Shown: one piece after another, positions 5,307-11,445 of the stretch
How positions within the stretch are numbered: position 1 is the stretch's first letter
Layout of the letters: each line of letters opens with the position of its first letter
Source of the DNA: Chrysochromulina tobinii
Taxonomy: Eukaryota > Haptophyta > Prymnesiales > Chrysochromulinaceae
Assembly (NCBI GenBank): GCA_001275005.1
Contig: JWZX01001587.1
Location: 1 to 11,445, forward strand
Direction: 5' to 3'
DNA: 11,445 nt
Position numbers and translations under genes: made by a program
The notes under the pieces: generated by a model
What the model was told of the DNA's origin: nothing
Seen by the model: only the letters and a program-made list of their open reading frames with translations
The model's database searches: none

Positions 5307-7798
5307 ATGGCAGCAGTTCGGGACCTAGATTCACTTCGCATGACTGGCTCTCCTCATTCTCCACGCAGCATCTGCGCGCTCACACGCGTGCCTTCAGGGC
5401 TGCTGTCCTTTGCTATGCGAGGCGCTTCTCGCGGCATCATTCACTTCCTCGATCCGCTTGCCGCTCGTGAGCACAGCATTCCGAACTGCCAAACGATCGT
5501 CCACAATGCCAGCGACTTTGTGCTCGGTAGAAGTGGTTCACCATTGGAGTCGGGCACCTGCGACTTTGTCTTGATGGGCTTCGACCAAGAGGAAGTCGAC
5601 AAACGGCAGGCAGTCGTTCTCTCTGGGTTGACACGGGCCTTTCCGCTCGCGCGCCATCCAGCGACGTTCGTTGCGGTCGGCCACGACTGCACGATGGCCG
5701 AGCACCGCCTCGCGTGGTTCAAATCCGGCGGCGCGTGCATGCGCCGTGCGGCCAACCCTTTGCTCCCTGCCGAGCCTGGTGTGCAAAGGAGCCCTGATGG
5801 TCGTCTTGAACGCTATCCGTGTGAGAAGAGGGAAGAGTGCTGGCTGGGGCGATGGAGGGCGTTGCAAGCCCAACGCGACCTGCTCGAGCGCGGCGAGTGT
5901 GCCACCGTCAGCTGGCCTCATCTTCGTGGCTCGCGCATGGTCTGCGTGGCGCGCGTCACCGCTACCCCCTCACTGTGTGCTCAGAACGGCGCTCAAGACG
6001 GCTCAGCGCTTCTCGCGGCTACCCTGGGCGAGGAGATCAGCTGGTGGCCGCGTGAGGCGTCCTGGCGGCGCAAGACCGTCCGGAAGAAGCTGCTGCGTAA
6101 CCTGCGCTACCTGACGGCCTTGCCTTGCGACGGGCGCGTTTGCCTTGTTTTCAAGGATGCGAACTTCGAGAGTTTCGTCGGCGCGATCAGCAGCGAGGAT
6201 GGGCTTCGTTTCGATTCGGTGGCGGAGCTGGTGATGCCGCGAATGTGGCGGATTGACGCGAGGCGCCGCCGGCGCCGCTTTATGGAAGTGATCGCGCGGC
6301 TGACCCACAACCTTGCGATCGCGCACCTGAATGGCTCCTATTACGTGGCGGGGGGTCGGTACCGTCCGCATGAGAATGTGCTGCATGCTGATTGCCTCCC
6401 TCATCAGGCTGATTGCCTCCCTCATCAGCTCCTATTACGTGGCGGGGGGTCGGTACCGTCCGCGTGCTGCATGCTGATTGCCTCCCTCATCAGGCTGATT
6501 GCCTCCCTCATCAGGTACCGTCCGCATGAGAATGTGCCCAAGAAGGAGCTCGGCATTTGGCTCTCGTCGTCCAAGACATGGCGCTACAATGCGCACGGCG
6601 GTGAAGGGGCCATCGTAGGCGATGCCTCGGCGCGAGGCCGGCTCTGGCTGAGCGCGCAAGACGGTCTCTTGTCCGTCAAGGGGGACCGTGGCGTCGAGAG
6701 CTCGTGGGTCCGACCGCACATCGCAATCGAAGGCCGGCAGCCCGGATGCATCGAGCGACGCAACCTGACGTCTGTCGGAGTGCCTGCGGGGGCGTGCGAG
6801 TTCGATGGGCGCGTGTCGCTCGCGCACTTCCAGGTGCGAGATCACGATCTGTCCATCTACCTTGATGACCTCTGATGACCTCTGATTGCCTGCCTCATCA
6901 GGGCAAGTTCTGGCTCTATGCGCGCGCCAATTTGGCTCGTCGCGGGCAGCGGTTCGTGCAAGTCGCGAGCTCGATGGACACGCGCGTCTGGTCTCGATTT
7001 GAGTTGATCAGCCTCCGAGGATACACTCCTACCCATGGCGACATCTACTTCTTTGCCGCGCAAGCGAACCCGGTCGATACGGCTGGAAGCATGGTGACCT
7101 TGCTCCCTATCGTTCACCTACCTGCTGATTGCCTCCCTCATCAGGCTGATTGCCCCCCTCATCAGACTGATTGCCTCCCTCATCAGACTGATTGCATCCC
7201 TCATCAGGTGGCCGTGTTCCCTCTCGTTCACCGTGCGCATGCGTGCATTTGCGTCGCCTTCTCGCGTGATGGCGTGCGTTGGTCTGCACCGAGGCCCTTA
7301 CGCCGATGTGAGGCGGCGGGTACGTGCTGATTGCCTCCCTCATCAGGCTGATTGCCTCCCTCATCGAGGCCCCTACGCCGATGTGAAGCGGCGATTACAT
7401 GCTGATGGCCTCCCTCATCAGGCTGATTGCCTCCCTCATCAGGTGAGCGGTCAATCGACCAGCCGGCGGCGACCCTCTTGCGTTGGGGCGATCGGATCCT
7501 CGTGTACGTGCACGAGCATGTCCCTGAGGTGCGAGAGGATGCAACCGAGATGCCGAGATTGCCTCTCTCATCAGGCTGATTGCCTCCCTCATCAGGTGCG
7601 AGAGGATGCAACCACGCCCGAGATTGCCTCTCTCATCAGGCTGATTGCCTCCCTCATCAGGTGCGAGAGGATGCAACCACGCCCGAGACGATCAGGGAGA
7701 TCATCCGGCGAAGCCAGCCCGAGGCACGCATCCTCCGTTTCAACATCTCGGGGGGCGAGCTCAAGGCGTGGACTGAGAAGGCGCTCCGCGAGCTCTAG
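5307..7798 (+). CDS. Predicted secreted/surface beta-propeller, glycosidase-like protein (six exons)
   Basis: My spliced model joins 5307-6358, 6515-6833, 6902-7093, 7208-7307, 7443-7528 and 7661-7798, giving 1887 nt and 628 aa ending in TAG. The start is ATG 5307 in a good context (gaggccATGGc). The frame is open from 5220 but has no earlier ATG. The C-terminal half repeats four-strand blade-like units reminiscent of five-bladed GH32/GH43 or sialidase-like propellers: HNLAIAHLNGSYYVAGGRY, SLAHFQ joined to GKFWLYARAN, GDIYFFAAQANP, ICVAFSRDGVRWSAP, and AATLLRWGDRILVYVHEH. Splicing is what restores these motifs, which supports the intron calls. Catalytic residues and substrate cannot be assigned. 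The N-terminal 300 residues are Cys- and Arg-rich and I do not recognise them; no clear signal peptide is visible. Divergent from a glycosyltransferase, which fits a glycan-related role. Confidence 0.65.
6359..6514 (+). other. Intron 1 of the beta-propeller gene, with internal duplication
   Basis: 156-nt GT-AG intron, phase 2. Its first 22 nt (6359-6380) are an exact copy of the first 22 nt of the next exon (6515-6536). It carries two dimers of the 20-nt 3' splice unit (6388-6428 and 6474-6514), separated by a copy of the upstream exon end. Removal restores VAGGRYRPHENVPKK. It is a multiple of three with no in-frame stop, so unspliced RNA would still be open. Confidence 0.75.
6834..6901 (+). 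other. Intron 2 of the beta-propeller gene
   Basis: 68-nt intron with a strong donor, CAG|GTGCGAG, and acceptor CTCATCAG|GGC, phase 0. It ends in a single, slightly diverged copy of the splice unit (6882-6901). It is the only intron here that is not a multiple of three, and it contains in-frame TGA codons. Removal joins SLAHFQ to GKFWLYARAN in frame. Confidence 0.85.
7094..7207 (+). other. Intron 3 of the beta-propeller gene, with tetrameric splice unit
   Basis: 114-nt intron, phase 0, ending in four tandem copies of the splice unit at 21-nt spacing (7125, 7146, 7167, 7188). Donor GTGACC at 7094 is preferred because 7094-7119 is a diverged copy (about 21 of 26 bases) of the next exon start at 7208, matching introns 1, 4 and 5. 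An alternative donor at 7112 (GTTCACC) would add six residues. Confidence 0.6.
7308..7442 (+). other. Intron 4 of the beta-propeller gene, with decayed internal duplicate
   Basis: 135-nt intron, phase 1. Donor GTGAGGCGG resembles the next exon start GTGAGCGG at 7443. An alternative donor, GTACGTG at 7320, would keep four extra residues in frame. The intron holds two exon-end plus splice-dimer units; the first ends at a truncated copy lacking ATCAG (7348-7366). Splicing restores the C-E-R-S-I-D-Q-P-A-A-T-L-L-R frame. Confidence 0.65.
7529..7660 (+). other. Intron 5 of the beta-propeller gene, apparently a tandemly duplicated intron
   Basis: 132-nt intron, phase 0, donor GAG|GTGCGAG. It consists of two near-identical intron-like units, 7529-7595 and 7596-7660. 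Each starts GTGCGAGAGGATGCAACC and ends in a splice-unit dimer (7555/7576 and 7620/7641). The next exon starts with the same 18 nt. Removal gives HVPEVREDATTPETIRE. Confidence 0.75.
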
Positions 7799-8034
7799 CG
7801 CATTGAAGGGTTTCTGAGAGATTCTTATGTGAGAGTGCGTAGAGGCAATAGGGATGCAACACACGCTACAGAGTACAGTAAATTGTGAAGGAGACTTACC
7901 GCGAAGCGCGAGGAGACATCAACTTTCGAGAGTGCGATTCACACCTCGGATTCACACCGCGCCCGCGAAGTTCTCACAAAAGGACGAAGTGGCGCCACGA
8001 GTGGCTTGGCCAGCTCGCTCCGCGAGGGTGCAAC

Positions 8035-8274
8035 ATGAGCCAGACGGATGCCGTCAGGGAGCTGCTCGACAACGATCTGCGCGTGACGCTCACTGACGGG
8101 CGCGTTCTCGTCGGAACATTCAGCTGCTTTGACAAGCAGCGAAATGTGCTGCTCACCAATGTGAGCGAGTATCGCAAGGCCGACGATGGCCGCCTTGGGT
8201 GCAGGCGAAACTTGGGCATTGTTCTGGTGCCACGCCGCTGGATAACCGCGTGCCATGCGGCCGAGGTGAGTTGA
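8035..8274 (+). CDS. NAA38: Lsm-fold protein, NatC auxiliary subunit NAA38 (LSMD1)-like
   Basis: 79-aa Lsm/Sm-fold protein. Sm1-like segment: residues 21-40, DGRVLVGTFSCFDKQRNVLL. Sm2-like segment: NLGIVLVPRRWI at 59-70. The pattern DGR-x-LVG-x-F-x-C-x-D and the LG-x-x-LVP ending match NAA38/LSMD1 better than canonical Sm or Lsm1-8 proteins. NAA38 is the small auxiliary subunit of the NatC N-terminal acetyltransferase, acting in the cytoplasm with Naa30 and Naa35. ATG 8035 is the first in-frame Met; the frame is open upstream to about 7885 but offers only a GTG there. The last codons (GAG GTG AGT TGA) coincide with a perfect splice-donor sequence, so a spliced alternative C-terminus is possible. 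Confidence 0.75.
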   Translation: MSQTDAVRELLDNDLRVTLTDGRVLVGTFSCFDKQRNVLLTNVSEYRKADDGRLGCRRNLGIVLVPRRWITACHAAEVS

Positions 8275-8995
8275 AGTTGAGCAAGGCAGACCCTCGCCTT
8301 GAAAAGTACTAGAAACTAGGTTCTAACTGAAGTCGAATGCGGCAGTTCGTGTTCTTGCTACAAGTAATGCAGAGACTCAGAGGATGCCTTTTTCCGGCCG
8401 TACTGAGAGGGCATTCACAATTCACCCTTCACGAATCGCCTCATGAATTTCGCGCCGTGTTAGGTTGCCGGCGCCTGCGCGCGCGCGCGAATTGGGATCT
8501 GGCGGTGTGCAGGGATCTTTCATGTCCATCCTGCTGAGGTGTCCGTTACAGCCACTGTGCCGCGAGATGCCGAAGAGGCAGGGCCCGTGCCGGCGCTCTT
8601 GCCTCGAGGAGCTGATCAAGCGCCAATGGGCTACGAGGCCTGATTGGCCGTCGCTCGATGAGCTCGAACGGGCCCATCTTAGAAGTTAGATCTTTAGCAC
8701 GAGCTGCACGAGCACCTCACCATCCCCGGCCTCCAGTTGCTCCATGGGCGGGCCCAGCAGTTCTGGGTCACCTCCCAGAGCGACTCTGAGTTGGGGAGAT
8801 CTGAGCGAGGTGGTCGGACCTCTCCTACAACAAGTCTTTTGTACACATTGATCCAGATAATACAGTCCGACACGTGTGCACGGCATGCACAGGGGCCCAC
8901 CGGATTCTGCCTCTCATGGCAGAACATTTTCTCCATCGCGCGCCCGGCTTGGACTGGGCTCCGCATGCCTTTCGAAACGAAACAGCACTACCCGC
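8275..8995. other. Convergent intergenic region
   Basis: About 720 bp between the NAA38-like stop and the transporter stop on the opposite strand. It probably holds both 3' UTRs. It contains a short GC-alternating run near 8473-8489 and one small plus-strand frame, listed separately. I see no RNA gene or mobile element. Confidence 0.45.
8513..8689 (+). CDS. Possible 3' exon or small unrecognised ORF
   Basis: A frame of 58 codons plus a stop codon follows an acceptor-like GTGTGCAG|GGA. If spliced from the GAG|GTGAGT at the end of the NAA38-like gene (donor at 8269) it would continue that reading frame, ending in SLDELERAHLRS. I do not recognise the protein, and NAA38-family proteins normally end near the earlier stop. 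No codon or homology signal confirms it. Confidence 0.2.
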   Translation, partial: GSFMSILLRCPLQPLCREMPKRQGPCRRSCLEELIKRQWATRPDWPSLDELERAHLRS

Positions 8996-11445
8996 TCACA
9001 CGAGCGTCATCGTGGTCGCATGAGGGTCAGGCTTCGAGGAGGGCAGCTCGCCTCTGAGCTGCCGACTCGCGTAGGCACTGCCAGCGAGCCATAAGACGCC
9101 TGCGCTGCTCGTCAGGCTGACGATGACGCCAAGCACAAGGAGGAGGCCGTGTTGGTCGGCCGGCGAGGCGCACAGCGGCCCGACGCCGCTCGAGCCATCG
9201 CCGAGATCGATGACCGCGCAATTCGGAGCGTACCAGTCCTTGATGACGCCCGCAATCAGCGGCCCGGCAAACTCGCCCGCGAAGCCACAGATGGTCGAGA
9301 CGAGCACCGCGAGTGGACCCATCGAGGGGGGCACGAGGAGCATCGGCGCACGCACTTGCAGGCCGAGGCTCCCGAGCAGCAGCGCCCCGGAGAGAGCCAG
9401 GATCTTCCAAGCGAGCCCTGCGGAGTGTGTCGCAATCGCGAGCAGCAGCCCAGTGCCCACGATGGCGCCGGCGAGCGTGGTGCAGCCCATGATGCCGAGG
9501 AGTACCGCTGCCTCGCGCGAGCCACCGGATCCTGCCAGGGGAAGGGGGGGTGGGGATGGGGGCCAGGGGCAGAGGAGGGGATGGGGGCCAGGGGGAGATG
9601 AGGGGATGGTCCTGGTGGAGCATGTGGAGGGGGTCGGCCACGATCGGGCTCGGGATCAGCTCATGGTGGAGTTGAGGGGAGACGAGGGGAGATAAGGGGA
9701 GATGAGGAGAGATGAGGGGAGATGAGGGGAGGGGCGCACCGGTGACGAAGAAGAATTGTGTCATCCAGCTGGCGAGTACGCCATGCATCGGGCTGCCCAC
9801 AACGGCGCCGAGCACGATCGCGGTGCCAAACGAGGCCGCCGCCGCAATCTCCGACGGCCAGATCCCAACGTCGATCCCAATGGTGGGGAAGAAGACCTGC
9901 AAGCCCTGCATACCGCCCGAGGCACAGGCGAGGCCGAGGAAGAGGAAGACGAGCGCCGGCGAGCTGCACATGGTCTCCAGCTGAGCCATAAGCGACGCCG
10001 AAGTGTCCACCGTTTCCAGCTTTCCACCGTTTCCACCGTTTCCACCGTTTCCACCGTTTCCACCGTTTCCACCGTTTCCACCGTTTCCACCGTTTCCACC
10101 GTTTCCAGCTTTCTCGATCCGTACGTCCATGCTCTTTCGCTGCACCTTGTGAGCACGCGAGGTGCCACCACACAGCAGCTCGTGGAGCGTGGGCAGTCCC
10201 TCGAGCCACTCGAGAAACCCTGGGTCCTTGATCTCGTGGATCTGCTGCTGATGGCGAACGGCCACTGACTCGCCCGGCCTGCGAGCCCGCGTGTAGGGAT
10301 ACGGTTCGTTGAAGACGCACATCGGCGCGACGATGGCAACGGCGCCGAGGAAGGCGACGCCGAAGTAGGCCGCGCCCCACCCACAAGCTCTCGTCATGGT
10401 CGCCGAGTAGAGGTAGCCTGTGGCAGCGCCGAGCGATGTGCCCATCTCGACCAGCGTCATCGCCATTGAGCGCTCGGTCGGCATGGCGATCGACTCAATG
10501 TAGGGCGGCCACGAGACGACGACGGCGCCGGCGCCCACGCCCACGAGCAGCCGCGCGGTGCAGAAGAGGTAGAAGACCAACGGTGCGCTGCCGAGCGCGG
10601 AGCACCACGAGGAGAGGACAATCCCAACAAGCCAGAGGATCATGCCAGTACGCAGCAGCCGATGACCCGTGTAGCCCGCGCGGTGAAGTCCGAGGGCGCC
10701 CACGCAGCCGGCGAGATTGCCGACCGTGTACGCGCTCGAGATGGAGGCAAAGAGTACCGCTTGCTGCTCCACGGCGCCCGTCGTGCGCTCAATGAACGCG
10801 TTGAACTCAGTTGGAGAGCCACTCGTGATGCCGCGGTCGACAAACTGCAATAGCTTGAACAAGAAGACGAGGCCGACGAGGGCGCGCGTGCTGAGGGCGT
10901 TCGGGTCGAACGAGCGCACCTCGTCAAACGTGTGCGATGAGTCCCATCCGTCCGGCTTCACCTTGAGTGGGTTCACCGAATGCACTGTGCCGACGTGCCA
11001 GTCCACGGTCCCATCGTCGCGGTACTCCACGCGCTCGTTGAGCATGAAGCGCGGAGCGCCGGACTGTGCAGCGGCCTGAAGCTCCTTGACGAGCGCCACG
11101 TACTCTCGACGTGCCCCATTGATGCTGAGCGGCCTCGCCGCCGACCAAGCTTTGAATTTCTCGAATTCGACGACGTTGAGCACGGAGCCGGGGTACCTCT
11201 TTGGCGCCGGACCAACCGTCGCTTGCTTGTAGAGCCCGTAGAGCCGGAGCTTGTCCTCGTCTCTCGGTACATTGGGCAGTGCCGTCACGGCGGCTAGGAA
11301 GGGTCGGTCAGAGAAGACTTTGGGGTCAGAGAAGACTTTGTCGCAGATGACGTCGCACGAGCGCCGAAAAACCGTCGCCGAGCGCCGAGAAACCGTCGCA
11401 ACTGCGCGCAAATGCGATGCATCTGCGACGCACAATGCCACATCT
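8996..11445 (-). CDS. Acyl-CoA-binding domain / Tudor-like / Spinster-type MFS transporter fusion (5' partial)
   Basis: Exons 11445-9740 and 9531-8996 join in frame to about 745 residues plus a missing start. Residues below count from the codon at 11441. Residues about 47-127 are an acyl-CoA-binding (ACBP) domain with the ligand motif LYGLYKQATVGP, then KFKAW and REY. Residues about 131-180 resemble a small SH3/Tudor-like barrel (NERVEYRDDGTVDWHVGTV). From 183 on there is an MFS transporter with hydrophobic helices; the segment GVGAGAVVVSWPPYIE through GAATGYLYS resembles the Spinster (SPNS) family. A basic cytosolic loop between helices 6 and 7 carries an (NGG)n tract at 446-473. The last helices lie in exon 2 (TLAGAIVGTGLLLAIA to QHGLLLVLGVIVSLTS). 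Spinster proteins move lysophospholipids or sphingosine-1-phosphate, so coupling to acyl-CoA binding is plausible but inferred. There is no in-frame ATG before the ACB domain, so the 5' end lies beyond the window or in an upstream exon. Confidence 0.8.
9532..9739 (-). other. Intron of the ACB-MFS gene, pyrimidine-rich and repetitive
   Basis: 208-nt GT-AG intron, phase 1: donor CACCG|GTGCGCCCC and acceptor CCCCTGGCAG|GATCC. Removal joins FFFVTG to SGGSREAAVLLGIMGCTT in frame. The coding strand is almost all C/T with near-repeats of CTCCCCTCAT and of CCCCTGGCCCCCATCCCC. The intron has no stop in the upstream frame, which is why the unspliced frame reads on to 9027. Confidence 0.88.
10011..10110 (-). 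repeat. 9-bp minisatellite coding for (GNG)n in the transporter loop
   Basis: Nine perfect tandem copies of TTTCCACCG (plus strand) at 10021-10101, flanked by diverged units ending CGTTTCCAGCTTT on both sides. On the coding strand each unit is GGAAACGGT, so copy-number change stays in frame. It lies in the central cytosolic loop of the MFS domain. Confidence 0.95.
11306..11340 (-). repeat. 18-nt tandem repeat upstream of the ACB domain
   Basis: Two copies with an 18-nt period (11306-11322 and 11324-11340, GGTCAGAGAAGACTTTG). If translated they give VFSDPK/VFSDR just before the ACB domain. On the transcribed strand each contains TTCTCTGACC, which includes a branch-point-like CTGAC. The segment may be an intron 3' end rather than coding. 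Confidence 0.7.
11359..11399 (-). repeat. 21-nt tandem repeat near the right edge
   Basis: GAGCGCCGAAAAACCGTCGC (11359-11378) and GAGCGCCGAGAAACCGTCGC (11380-11399), one mismatch, period 21. Their translation is Arg/Ser-rich and does not match the ACB domain, again leaving open whether this part is coding. Confidence 0.7.

Larger units (their letters stand above)
6388..7660 (+). repeat. Dispersed 20-nt 3'-splice-site unit, 17 copies
   Basis: Unit CTGATTGCCTCCCTCATCAG, exact at 6388, 6409, 6474, 6495, 7125, 7167, 7327, 7423, 7576 and 7641. Variants lie at 6882, 7146, 7188, 7348 (3' truncated), 7402, 7555 and 7620 (GAGAT start). Copies sit in tandem with a 21-nt period, joined by G or A. The ends CTGAT and ATCAG are inverted repeats. 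Every copy is intronic in the model and each of the five introns ends at one. Confidence 0.9.

Noticed and set aside
6388-6428. Hairpin terminators from the CTGAT/ATCAG ends
   Set aside because: Arms are only 5 bp with a 10-nt loop; position at intron ends explains the sequence better.
6388-7660. CRISPR-like array
   Set aside because: Units are 20 nt in direct 21-nt tandem or irregularly spaced, intervening sequence duplicates exon parts instead of unique spacers, and the context is eukaryotic.
6003-7864. Minus-strand reading frames rich in LMREAIS or DEGGNQP repeats
   Set aside because: They are antisense translations of the intronic cassette and of the propeller gene exons.
9027-9531. Continuation of the transporter frame unspliced to 9027
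   Set aside because: This reading is Pro/Arg-rich without membrane helices, whereas splicing 9532-9739 restores hydrophobic MFS helices in another frame.
9661-10386. Minus-strand frame with a WKRWKRW repeat
   Set aside because: It is the GNG minisatellite in the wrong frame.
11439-11441. Start of the transporter gene at 11441
   Set aside because: The codon is GTG and the frame is still open at the window edge; there is no in-frame ATG before the ACB domain.

Overview
This window looks like nuclear DNA of a GC-rich unicellular alga, most probably a haptophyte (inference). Coding regions are GC-rich, genes carry spliceosomal GT-AG introns, several proteins are multi-domain fusions typical of algae, and one repeat family matches sequence I associate with haptophyte gene models (from memory). 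There is no sign of a bacterial operon, CRISPR array, rRNA or tRNA.

Layout. Positions 1-1780 hold a tyrosine recombinase in two oppositely oriented halves. A zinc-finger plus core-binding half lies on the minus strand (1 to about 722), and a catalytic half with an apparently complete active site lies on the plus strand (about 735-1780). About 570 bp without a supported gene follows, with two small symmetric repeats. A long intronless minus-strand gene (2352-4991) encodes a two-domain glycosyltransferase: fucosyltransferase-like, Cys-rich module, GT25-like, then a C-terminal membrane anchor. Divergent from it, a plus-strand gene (5307-7798, six exons in my model, 628 aa) encodes a predicted beta-propeller, glycosidase-like protein. 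A short Lsm-fold gene resembling NatC subunit NAA38 follows (8035-8274). A convergent minus-strand gene (8996 to the right edge, 5' end missing) encodes an acyl-CoA-binding domain, a Tudor-like barrel and a Spinster-like MFS transporter in one chain, with one clear intron.

The most notable structure is in the beta-propeller gene. All five introns end in one or more copies of a 20-nt unit, CTGATTGCCTCCCTCATCAG. The unit reads as a ready-made 3' splice site: branch-point-like CTGAT, pyrimidine tract, then CAG. There are 17 copies (10 exact) within 1.3 kb, often as 21-nt tandem arrays. Four of the five introns also begin with a copy of the start of the downstream exon, as expected if introns arose by duplication plus insertion of this unit. 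Internal duplications add pseudo-exons and a back-to-back intron with an AG|GT junction. I consider this introner-like system the best candidate for something undescribed.

Functional links are limited. The divergent glycosyltransferase and glycosidase-like genes could both act on secreted or surface glycans. The ACB-Spinster fusion suggests coupling of acyl-CoA binding with lipid transport. Both are inferences.
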